Assembly (NCBI GenBank): GCA_021779735.1 | Contig: JAJYAC010000007.1 | Span: 1 to 57,269 of the forward strand | From: Actinomycetes bacterium | GTDB lineage: Bacteria > Actinomycetota > Acidimicrobiia > Acidimicrobiales > RAAP-2 | Length of the DNA: 57,269 nt | Direction: 5' to 3' | Shown: in pieces, positions 51,101 to 57,269 of the stretch | Layout: every line of letters begins with the position of its first letter | Numbering within the stretch: position 1 is the first letter of the stretch | Made by a program: the position numbers and the translations under genes | The notes under the pieces: generated by a model | Databases searched by the model: none | Told to the model about the DNA's origin: nothing | What the model saw: the letters and a program-made list of their open reading frames with translations, nothing else

Positions 51101-51660
51101 GGCACTTCCCCGCCGCGAGCGACGGCAACGACCTCGTCATCTTCGACGACGAGCGCACCCGCGAGCTGACGCGCTTTCACTTTCCCCGCCAGCGCGTCGA
51201 TCCCTTCTTGTGTATCGCCGACTTCTTTCGACCGCTCGAGAGCCCCGAGCGCGACTACGCGAGCTTCATGCTGGTGACCATGGGTCCGCGCGTCTCGGCT
51301 CGCTGCCAGGAACTCTTCGCCGAAAACCGCTACACGGACTACCTGCTCCTGCACGGCCTCGGCGTGGAAATGGCCGAAGCCCTCGCCGAAATGTGGCATC
51401 ACCGCATCCGTGAGGAGTTGGGCTTCGCCAACGAGGATGGTCCGACGCTCACCGGGCTCTTTCGCCAGCAGTACCGGGGCGGGCGCTACTCGTGGGGCTA
51501 CCCCGCGTGCCCTGACCTGACCGATAACGCCAAGGTTGCCGAACTTCTCGGGGCCGAACGCATCGGCGTGAGCGTCTCAGAGGGGTTCCAACTACACCCC
51601 GAGCAGACGACCGATGCGATTATCTGTCACCACCCTCGCGCCAAGTACTTCATCGCTTAA
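48166..51660 (+). CDS. metH: Cobalamin-dependent methionine synthase
   Basis: A 1164-aa four-module enzyme. The homocysteine domain (about 15-330) has the zinc cysteines in GINCATG and VGGCCGTTPAH. The pterin-binding domain (about 345-600) has VGERTNANGSKKF. The cobalamin module (about 640-880) has DVHDIGKNL with the cobalt-ligating His. The reactivation domain (about 910-1160) has RGGRYSWGYPACPDL. It transfers methyl from methyl-THF to homocysteine. A GTG two codons earlier is possible, but the ATG fits the TATCCT hexamer, which ends 9 nt before it. No cobalamin riboswitch fits upstream. Confidence 0.96.
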   Translation: MDDPRPLFARPQATDPYLAALARGVLIFDGATGTNLQLQNLSADDFGGSALEGCNEVLSVTRPDAIERLHESFLDVGVDVIETNSFGSFSVVLAEYGLEDRTHELAFASASIARRVADRYASPTSPRFVAGSIGPGTKFPTLGQISYDALSASYEELAYGLLEGGVDLLLVETMFDLLSGKAAIAACHRAMARHGRIVPIQAQVTIELSGRMLPGTEIGAAITALSPVGIDVLGINCATGPVEMYEPLRQLSESANMPISCLPNAGLPSVVDGHMHYDLSPEALGEHHAKFVREYGVRAVGGCCGTTPAHLAAVVEAVRELAPAERTPLVEPSVASIYSATTYDQDRSVLMVGERTNANGSKKFREAMLAGDWDTCVSIGREQIREGAHVLDVCVDYTGADGVADMHELMSRLATQSSVPIMVDTTETKVARAALTWLGGKAMLNSVNLEEGDGPGTRLDGFLSLAAEFGCAVVATCIDEDGQARDAEWKLRAARAISDLAVTRYGLDARDIFIDPLALPLSTGMVESRRDGLETIEAIRRIKAELPGVRTILGLSNISFGLSPAARQVLNSVYLHECAEAGLDAAIVHASKILPLARIDDEAKRVCLDLIYDRRTEGYDPLTTLLALFEGVTSTNTAKTDLSDLPLEQRLRRRIIDGVRVGLEGDLDEAMASGLAPLVIVNDILLDGMREVGDLFASGDMQLPFVLQSAETMKSAVSHLEPHMEKSDQGGRGRVVLATVKGDVHDIGKNLVDIILTNNGYEVVNLGIKVGINEMLAAVDEHHADALGMSGLLVKSTLIMRENLELMNDRGMANLPVLLGGAALTRTYVERDLRSVYEGRVFYGKDAFEGLRVLDRLGEIRRGQSDDDFGRVISEKNVTRRFRDDGPAPTDLPARSPEVVLDNPLFRPPFLGSRVAKGMAIDDIVEYLNQTALFRNQWGYRPEDGEDDAAFKERVSDTLRDQLAVAKRDDLLVPQVVWGHFPAASDGNDLVIFDDERTRELTRFHFPRQRVDPFLCIADFFRPLESPERDYASFMLVTMGPRVSARCQELFAENRYTDYLLLHGLGVEMAEALAEMWHHRIREELGFANEDGPTLTGLFRQQYRGGRYSWGYPACPDLTDNAKVAELLGAERIGVSVSEGFQLHPEQTTDAIICHHPRAKYFIA

Positions 51661-51710
51661 CTCACGATAAGAATCAGCGTCCCGCCCTGTAACAGGTCGT
51701 GACTACTTCG

Positions 51711-51716
51711 TAGGGT
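51711..51716 (+). promoter_or_regulatory. -10 element of the DMFase-like gene (leaderless)
   Basis: TAGGGT, 6 nt before the GTG at 51723. Confidence 0.55.
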
Positions 51717-51722
51717 GGCGCG

Positions 51723-53255
51723 GTGACCTTCTCGCCCACTCGTCGCGCGCTGCTCCAAGGTGGCGCTCTCTCCACGTTCAGCACTCTTCTCGCCGCTCGC
51801 GCGGGAGCGACGAGCGCCCCGCGACGCCACGTTCCCGCGACTTCCTCGTGGGTGACGGCGGAGAACCAGCGTCCGGGCAGTCCCACGTGGATGGCCGGCG
51901 ACGGGGCGCCCGCCGGGTCGCTCGAGGCCTACGCGAACACGCCGAGCTTGGCGCTCGGCGAGCAACTCAGCGTCTTCGTCTCCTCCAGCGCCGCGCGCCT
52001 CACGGCCAAGGTCTACCGTCTCGGCTACTACCAGGGGCTCGGCGCGCGACTGGTAGAGACCATCACGAACATCGCCACGCAGCGCCGCGTGACGCCCGCG
52101 CCCGACTCGATGGGCACGGTGGACTGCGCGTGGCCGGTCACCTTCGAAGTCAGCCTCGATCAGCGCTACCTACCCGGCCAGTACGTGATCCGCTTGGAGA
52201 ACGCCCAGGGGCGCTTCCGCTTCGTGCCCTTCCTGGTGCGAGACGACACGTCGCGCGCCACCTACCTCTACCTCAGCGCCGTCACCACGTGGCAGGCCTA
52301 CAACACGTGGGGGGGATTCAGCCTGTATCGCGAGACTGACCCCACGGGCGACACCGTCATTTCGAACGGATCGAGAGCCCTGCGTGTCTCCTTCAATCGC
52401 CCCTACGCGCGCTCCTTCGCCAACGGCGCGGCGGATCTGATTGGCAACGAGTTCCCCCTGCTGTTTCTCGCCGAGGGACTCGGACTCGACCTCGCCTACG
52501 GGACCGACCTCGACCTGCACGCGCGAGGGGCTGACGTCACGCGACACCGCGCCGTCTTGTCACTCGGACACGACGAGTACTACTCCGGGCCCATGCGCGA
52601 CGCCCTCGTGGGTGCCGTGAAGCGAGGGGTCAACGTCGCGTTCTTCGGCGCCAACTTCATTTTCCGCAAGATTCGTTTCGAGCCCTCGCTCAACGGGGAC
52701 CTGAGGCTCATGGTGAACTACCGTTCGAGTGCCGATCCCATCATGGCGACGAACCCCTCCCTGGTGACCTCGAACTGGGCGTCGTACCCGGCCGACGCGC
52801 CCTCGAGCACGTTCTCGGGGTCGACCTACGGCGGGGCCAACGGCGTCGGCTCGCTCGCGGTGGCTGACGCCTCGTCGTGGTTCTGGCGCGACAGCGCCGT
52901 CAGCGACGCGACACTTCTTCGTGGCGCTCTCGGCGGAGAATTCAACCACTTCTCTCGCGCCACCACCAATCCACCGAGCGTGCAGATCCTGGGCCACTCT
53001 CGCGTCGGTGGCGGGCTCAGTGACGTCACCTACAGCGCGTTGCCGGGCCAGGGCGGCGTGTGGTGCTCAGGCACCGGGCAGTGGATCTACCACCTGTCAA
53101 ACGCGCCACGACTCGGCGGGCACTGGGTGCCCAATCCGATCTCCGCGACCCCAGCGCTGCGCGCGGCGACGATCAACCTGCTCAGTCTCTTCGCCCAAGG
53201 TCCCGCGGGCAATCACGAGCCCTCGCTCGACAACACCGCCGCCTTCTACGGCTGA
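51723..53255 (+). CDS. Tat-exported protein resembling the N,N-dimethylformamidase large (beta) subunit
   Basis: A 510-aa protein with a twin-arginine signal (SPTRRALLQGGAL, Arg7-Arg8, then a hydrophobic stretch ending near residue 28). The mature part has an Ig-like N-terminal region (LTAKVYRLGYYQGLGARLVE) and a large domain of the DMFase beta-subunit family (YNTWGGFSLY; SLGHDEYYSGPMRDAL; GANFIFRKIRFEP). In the known enzyme this subunit carries a mononuclear iron site that hydrolyses dimethylformamide. The substrate here is unknown, and no small subunit gene is seen. GTG start set by TAGGGT six nt upstream. A Tat route fits folding with a metal inside the cell. Confidence 0.72.
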   Translation: MTFSPTRRALLQGGALSTFSTLLAARAGATSAPRRHVPATSSWVTAENQRPGSPTWMAGDGAPAGSLEAYANTPSLALGEQLSVFVSSSAARLTAKVYRLGYYQGLGARLVETITNIATQRRVTPAPDSMGTVDCAWPVTFEVSLDQRYLPGQYVIRLENAQGRFRFVPFLVRDDTSRATYLYLSAVTTWQAYNTWGGFSLYRETDPTGDTVISNGSRALRVSFNRPYARSFANGAADLIGNEFPLLFLAEGLGLDLAYGTDLDLHARGADVTRHRAVLSLGHDEYYSGPMRDALVGAVKRGVNVAFFGANFIFRKIRFEPSLNGDLRLMVNYRSSADPIMATNPSLVTSNWASYPADAPSSTFSGSTYGGANGVGSLAVADASSWFWRDSAVSDATLLRGALGGEFNHFSRATTNPPSVQILGHSRVGGGLSDVTYSALPGQGGVWCSGTGQWIYHLSNAPRLGGHWVPNPISATPALRAATINLLSLFAQGPAGNHEPSLDNTAAFYG

Positions 53256-53256
53256 G

Positions 53257-53688
53257 CTAGTACATACTCGTCACGCACGACATCACAGCTCCGGCGAAGG
53301 ACTTCCAGCCCTTGGCCCAGGCGGCGCTGTGGGTGGCGACGTAGGCCGCGTAGGCCTTCGCCGTACCGAGCGAGGACTCGTACTTCATGATCTGGATCAT
53401 CTCATTGAGCACGGTCTTGGTCGACGCGTTCGGTGCCTCGGCGGCCAACCTCTGAAAGAAGGGCAGGTACGTCTTCGCCCACGTGCGATACGCGCGGTAG
53501 TTAGAGCCGGTGGGCGGCGTCCTGGGGTGGAACGAGGTGAGCGTCTTACAGAACGGACTCATCGACGCCGACGCGGTCGACACACCGCTCGGCCCCAGCC
53601 CGATCGCAATGCCCATCGTGGCACTCACGAGGCCTCCCGCGAGCAGTCGTTGAAGCCGCGCGCCGCGCGACGTGGTCAAATTCCCCAT
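53257..53688 (-). CDS. Small secreted protein of unknown function
   Basis: A 143-aa protein, not recognised. The N-terminus (RGARLQRLLAGGLVSATMGIAIGLG) is a Sec-type signal peptide, likely cut after about residue 42 (STASAS). The mature part, about 100 aa, is helical and rich in Ala, Tyr and Lys, with two cysteines (SPFCKTL and VMSCVTS near the end) that could form a disulfide. The ATG is decided by GGGGAGGTG five nt upstream. TACGAT (minus strand, 53725-53730) is a plausible -10. It is convergent with the DMFase-like gene, with one base between the stops. Confidence 0.7.
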   Translation of the reverse strand: MGNLTTSRGARLQRLLAGGLVSATMGIAIGLGPSGVSTASASMSPFCKTLTSFHPRTPPTGSNYRAYRTWAKTYLPFFQRLAAEAPNASTKTVLNEMIQIMKYESSLGTAKAYAAYVATHSAAWAKGWKSFAGAVMSCVTSMY

Positions 53689-53724
53689 AGCAACACCTCC
53701 CCTTCCGCTCTCGCGGTTGGTCTC

Positions 53725-53730
53725 ATCGTA
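53725..53730 (-). promoter_or_regulatory. Possible -10 element of the small secreted protein gene
   Basis: TACGAT on the minus strand; predicted +1 near 53718 leaves a 30-nt leader with a GGAGG site. Confidence 0.4.
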
Positions 53731-53758
53731 GACACGCGCGCGCCCGCGCGCACGACAT

Positions 53759-55378
53759 TTATCGTCGAGACAGCGAGACCGGTGTCGCGTCCAGAGCCTC
53801 GCGAGCGTGATAGCTCGAACGAGTGAGAGGTGAGGACTGCACGTGGGAAAGTCCGTACGCACGCCCGCGTTCGGCCAACGCGTCGAATTCCTCCGGTGCC
53901 CACCAGCGCGCGACCGGCAGGTGCTGGGCCGTGGGTCGAAGGTACTGACCAATCGTGACGATCGACACTCCCATCGCGGCCAGGTCGGCCAACGTCTCCT
54001 CGACCTCTTCGAACGTCTCGCCCAAGCCAACCATCAGGCCGGACTTAGTCGTCAGTCCCGCGGCCCTCGCGCGCGCCAGCACTGTCAGGCTGCGAAGGTA
54101 CCCGGCGCTCGGCCGCACGGCGCGCTGGAGGCGGGCGACCGTCTCGATGTTGTGGTTGACCACATCGGGACGCACGTCGAGGATGAGTTGAAGCGCGTCG
54201 GTGTCACCGCGCAGGTCGCTGATGAGAACTTCCACCATGGTCTCCGGTGAGCGCTGACGGATCGCTCGCACGGTCGCCGCGATGGCGCCCGCGCCCCCAT
54301 CGGCCAGGTCGTCGCGGGCGACGCACGTGATGACGGCGTGGTGCAACCGCAGGCGCACGACGGCTTCGGCAACTCGCTCGGGCTCCGTGGGATCGAGAGG
54401 GAGGGGTTTGCGCGTGTCGATGAGACAAAAGCCGCAGGCGCGCGTGCAGCGTTCGCCGTTGACCATGAACGTGGCCGTGCCCGACTCCCAGCACTCAAAG
54501 ATGTTGGGACATCCCGCCTCTTCGCACACCGTCACCAGACGCAAGTCCTCGGTGAGCGTGCGCAGACTCTGGTACTCCCGACCCATGTGAGCGGGAATGC
54601 GAAGCCACTCGGGCTTGCGCGCGCTCATCGCCAGCCCCGCGTCGGGATCGACGCCCGCCTTGCGCAGGCGACGAATCAACGGGCGCTCTCCCGTGTCGGG
54701 CGTCGCGCCGCGATCCACCCGCGCGACGTGACCGGCGCCCCCGAGACGCTCCTCGAGCGCGCGACCGAGGCGTTCTTCCACCTCGGCCACGTCCACGTCG
54801 AGGCCGAGCGAGGCTAGAGATCCAACGGGCTTGTCGGGGATTCCGCAGGGGACGATCGCGGCAAATCCCGCGAGGTCGATGGTGACATTCAACGCGACCC
54901 CGTGGAGGGTGCGGCGAACTCCCGCCGCGTTGCGTTCGGTGCGAACACCGATCGCGGCGATCTTTACCGGATGGTCGTCGAGGTGCGCCCAGACCCCGGG
55001 GTAGCCTTCGAGTCGCCCCACGCGACCCAGGAGACCACGAGAGTCGAGACTCACTACCGTGGCGATCACCGCGTCTTCGAGACGCGCCACGTGCGCTTTG
55101 CCCGCGGAGGGATCGTCGCCCACGCTCACGATGGCCCACGCCACAACCTGACCTGGCGCGTGGAACGTCACGTCACCGCCGCGATCGGCGTCGACCACCG
55201 CGGCGTCGAGTGACTCCGGTGCGACGAGGAAGCTCGACGCCTGGGCCCGCACGCCCCGGGTGTAGGTCGGGGGGTGCTCCATGATCATGACGTAGTCGTC
55301 GCCGGCCTCGACGAGGGCACGCTGAAAGTCGTTGGCTTCAGCGAAGCTCACGCGACCGAGGTGTCGACGGCGAAGCAC
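53759..55378 (-). CDS. LipB-LipA fusion: octanoyltransferase + lipoyl synthase
   Basis: A 539-aa bifunctional protein. Residues 1 to about 225 are LipB: GGDVTFHAPGQ (octanoyl-binding), KIAAIGVRTERN with the conserved Lys, and the catalytic Cys in PCGIPDKPVGSL. Residues about 240-539 are LipA: the auxiliary cluster motif CEEAGCPNIFECW, the radical-SAM motif CTRACGFC and the C-terminal SSYHA serine ligand. One chain would thus move octanoate from ACP to E2 or GcvH and insert the two sulfurs. No linker stop or frameshift is visible. The GTG start abuts the TAA of the upstream E2 gene with no spacer, tying lipoylation to its substrate protein. Confidence 0.93.
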   Translation of the reverse strand: MLRRRHLGRVSFAEANDFQRALVEAGDDYVMIMEHPPTYTRGVRAQASSFLVAPESLDAAVVDADRGGDVTFHAPGQVVAWAIVSVGDDPSAGKAHVARLEDAVIATVVSLDSRGLLGRVGRLEGYPGVWAHLDDHPVKIAAIGVRTERNAAGVRRTLHGVALNVTIDLAGFAAIVPCGIPDKPVGSLASLGLDVDVAEVEERLGRALEERLGGAGHVARVDRGATPDTGERPLIRRLRKAGVDPDAGLAMSARKPEWLRIPAHMGREYQSLRTLTEDLRLVTVCEEAGCPNIFECWESGTATFMVNGERCTRACGFCLIDTRKPLPLDPTEPERVAEAVVRLRLHHAVITCVARDDLADGGAGAIAATVRAIRQRSPETMVEVLISDLRGDTDALQLILDVRPDVVNHNIETVARLQRAVRPSAGYLRSLTVLARARAAGLTTKSGLMVGLGETFEEVEETLADLAAMGVSIVTIGQYLRPTAQHLPVARWWAPEEFDALAERGRAYGLSHVQSSPLTRSSYHAREALDATPVSLSRR

Positions 55379-56551
55379 TTAGAGCTCTCGGTCGAAGTCG
55401 ATGTTCGCCAAGATGGCCGCCACGCGCTCGAGGTAGGCCGCCGCGGCAAAGGGCTCGCAGACTCGGTGATCAAAGGTCAGGCCCAGCACGACCCGACGAC
55501 CAATCGCGACCGTCACGTCCGACCCCTCGTCGACGAGCACCGGTACGCGACGTACGCCACCCATCGAGAGGACGGCTACTTGGGGCTGAATGAGCAACGG
55601 GACGCTGGACAGGGAGTGCGCGCTCAACGGACCCACCATGGTGAACGTGCCACCCATGAGGTCGTCCGCGGTCAACTGACGCGACACCACCCGCCCTTCG
55701 AGATCGGCGAGACGCCGCGCGAGTGCGCCCACACTCAGTCCCGACGCCGCGTGCACGACGGGCACCAACATGCCGTCGACGGCCGCACGAACGAAGCCGA
55801 TGTTGATGGTGCGGTGCACAATCAACCGTTCGCCATCGACACTCGCGTTGAGGAATTCGAAGTCGCGCAGCGCCCGCACGGCGGCCGCACCCACGACAGC
55901 CTCTTCGCCGACCACGACGCCGTCGCGCGTGACGCGCCCCGTCGCGTCGAGGCGATCAAAGACACCGGCGTCCACGTCGACGCACACGTAGCCGTGCGGC
56001 GCGGAGAGCGCCGAGGCCGCCATGTGCTGGCCCATGCGCCGCTGACCGTGCGAAAAAGGAACGACGACCTCTTCCGTCGGACCCAGCGCCACCGCCCGCT
56101 CGGCGTCGCGACGCGTAATGGCACCGCCGGCGCCCGACCCACGAACTGTTGCGGGATCAACCTGTCCATCGGCGAGAATGCGCCGCACGACCGGCGAGAG
56201 GACGAGTCCGGTCACGCTGGACTGTGCGCGGTCGCGTGTCGTGGGGGGTGGCGGCGCGCTTGAGGTCGGGGTCGGTGGTGACGACGTCGAGGCATCGCTC
56301 GCCACGGCGCTGGTCGCGGTCTCGTCGATGACGCCCACGCGCGAACCCGTCTCGACCGTGTCGCCCTCTTCGGCGATGATCTGGACGAGAACGCCCGACG
56401 CGGGCGAGGGCAACTCCGAGTCGACCTTGTCGGTGGAGACCTCCAGCAACGGTTCGTCACGGGCGACGAAGTCACCTACCTGTTTGAACCACCGCGTGAT
56501 GATTCCTTCGGTGACCGACTCACCGAGTGACGGAAGCGTGACGTCAGCCAA
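55379..56551 (-). CDS. Dihydrolipoamide acyltransferase (E2) of a 2-oxo-acid dehydrogenase complex, altered active site
   Basis: A 390-aa E2. One lipoyl domain (1-78; lipoyl Lys42 in STDKVDSELP), a Pro/Ser/Thr linker, a peripheral subunit-binding domain (about 115-150; LSPVVRRILADGQVDPATVRGSGAGG) and a catalytic domain. The usual active-site HxxxDG reads H362-RVC-E366-P367: Glu replaces the transition-state Asp and Pro the Gly, and TFDHR is otherwise canonical. The TTG start lies 8 nt inside lpd. Whether it is SucB, pyruvate E2 or a branched-chain E2 is unclear. It is the probable lipoyl carrier for Kgd, which lacks a lipoyl domain. Confidence 0.85.
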   Translation of the reverse strand: MADVTLPSLGESVTEGIITRWFKQVGDFVARDEPLLEVSTDKVDSELPSPASGVLVQIIAEEGDTVETGSRVGVIDETATSAVASDASTSSPPTPTSSAPPPPTTRDRAQSSVTGLVLSPVVRRILADGQVDPATVRGSGAGGAITRRDAERAVALGPTEEVVVPFSHGQRRMGQHMAASALSAPHGYVCVDVDAGVFDRLDATGRVTRDGVVVGEEAVVGAAAVRALRDFEFLNASVDGERLIVHRTINIGFVRAAVDGMLVPVVHAASGLSVGALARRLADLEGRVVSRQLTADDLMGGTFTMVGPLSAHSLSSVPLLIQPQVAVLSMGGVRRVPVLVDEGSDVTVAIGRRVVLGLTFDHRVCEPFAAAAYLERVAAILANIDFDREL

Positions 56552-57269
56552 CGTGCAGGCCCCGCCCCGCGAGGGCGATCAAAGTTTCACCGAACGTCTC
56601 GGACAACGAGGGGTGCGGTTGAATCAACGCGGCCGCTTCTTCCGCCGTCGCCTCCCAGTTGACGGCGAAGTATCCCGCGCCCAGCTGCTCGGTGACCCAC
56701 GGCCCGGCCATGTGTACGCCCAAGATCTGCCCGGCGGTGCCGTCGGGGCGCTTTTCCGCGATGATCTTGACCACTCCCTCGGTGTCGCCAATGATCTGGG
56801 CGCGACTGTTGCCACCGAAGGGGTCCTTCTTCACCACGACGTCGTAACCCTTCTCCTTGGCCTTGGCCTCGGTGAGGCCACAGAACGCCACCTCGGGATG
56901 GGAGTAAATGGCCCACGGCACGCGGTCGTAGTCAACCGGCACGGCGGCTTCGCCCAAGATCATCTTGATCGCCACGATCGCCTCGGCGAAGGCCACGTGG
57001 GCGAGCTGGGGCGTTCCGGCCACCACGTCGCCGACCGCGTACACGTTCGCGGCCCCGGTGCGCATGTAGCCGTCAGCCACGACGAAGCCGTGCGCGTCGA
57101 TCTCGACACCCGTTCCCTCACCCAAGAGTCCCTCGGTGCGCGGGCTGCGACCCACCGACATGACGACGAGGTCGACCTTGACGTCCTCGCCTCCCTCAAT
57201 CGAGACGCTGGTGCCGCTCTTCTTGGGCGAGTGACCCGTCGCCTTGACGCCCGTCAAGACCTCGATGCC
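56544..57269 (-). CDS. lpd: Dihydrolipoamide dehydrogenase (E3), C-terminal part (5' cut by window)
   Basis: The frame stays open to the window edge, so the N-terminal FAD-binding domain and redox disulfide lie outside. Present are DLVVMSVGRSPRTEGL, the second FAD contact VYAVGDVVAGTPQLAHVAFAEA and the dimer-interface domain with PWAIYSHPEVAFCGLTE and the catalytic His-Glu in PHPSLSETFGE. It reoxidises dihydrolipoyl groups of E2 with NAD+. Transcribed ahead of the E2 and lipBA genes, giving an lpd-E2-lipBA operon. Confidence 0.93.
   Translation of the reverse strand, partial: GIEVLTGVKATGHSPKKSGTSVSIEGGEDVKVDLVVMSVGRSPRTEGLLGEGTGVEIDAHGFVVADGYMRTGAANVYAVGDVVAGTPQLAHVAFAEAIVAIKMILGEAAVPVDYDRVPWAIYSHPEVAFCGLTEAKAKEKGYDVVVKKDPFGGNSRAQIIGDTEGVVKIIAEKRPDGTAGQILGVHMAGPWVTEQLGAGYFAVNWEATAEEAAALIQPHPSLSETFGETLIALAGRGLHVG

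Overview
This window comes from a high-GC, gene-dense chromosome of an actinobacterium, most likely class Acidimicrobiia or a close relative (inference). The markers are a fused E2-E1 2-oxoglutarate dehydrogenase (Kgd), a fused PafBC regulator, CofC of F420 biosynthesis, a biotin-carboxylase/BCCP acyl-CoA carboxylase alpha chain, and dTDP-rhamnose genes. No rRNA, tRNA, insertion sequence, integrase or CRISPR array was found. Both edge genes (a UvrD-like helicase and lpd) are cut by the window.

Layout. 1-4.3 kb: helicase, GlcD-like FAD oxidase and an IlvX-like TPP enzyme, overlapping on +. 4.3-10.1 kb (-): kgd, a NYN nuclease-S1 fusion, fabZ and xthA in one overlapping operon. 10.2-11.9 kb: alpha/beta hydrolase and a YfcH-like epimerase. 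12.1-18.3 kb: an oligopeptide-type ABC importer, with binding protein and permeases on + and a fused double ATPase on -. 18.4-20.0 kb: rnhB, cofC and a pure histone-H1-tail-like protein. 20.3-22.6 kb: a convergent, overlapping VirD4/TraD-like ATPase and TrwC-like relaxase, the only conjugation-flavoured genes here. 22.6-30.5 kb: pafBC, moaC, fmdB-like, tldE/tldD, dxs, msrB. 30.5-36.3 kb (-): secA-prfB and ftsE-ftsX, headed by a structured non-coding RNA (36079-36329) whose ends pair perfectly; I propose it is related to the raiA RNA. 36.3-42 kb: wbbL/rfbD/birA divergent from an acyl-CoA carboxylase alpha gene with two small downstream enzymes. 42-51.7 kb: methylmalonyl-CoA mutase catalytic subunit, RDD protein, rhodanese-MoeB, nitroreductase, pepA, PduO adenosyltransferase and metH. 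51.7-57.3 kb: a Tat-exported N,N-dimethylformamidase-like protein, a small secreted protein, a lipB-lipA fusion, an E2 acyltransferase and lpd.

How the genes connect. Kgd, the E2, lpd and LipBA belong to 2-oxo-acid dehydrogenase metabolism and lipoylation. BirA sits back to back with the biotin-carrying carboxylase it would modify. Carboxylase, mutase, adenosyltransferase and MetH form a loose propionyl-CoA/cobalamin theme.

Genome-scale signals visible in the window. (1) Twelve genes have a TANNNT hexamer ending exactly 6 nt before the start codon, which predicts leaderless mRNAs. (2) Co-directional genes often overlap by 4 nt (GTGA/ATGA). (3) Four convergent pairs share one CTAG as both stop codons. 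The best candidates for something undescribed are the secA-upstream RNA, the NYN-H1tail-S1 fusion and the solitary relaxase/coupling-protein pair.
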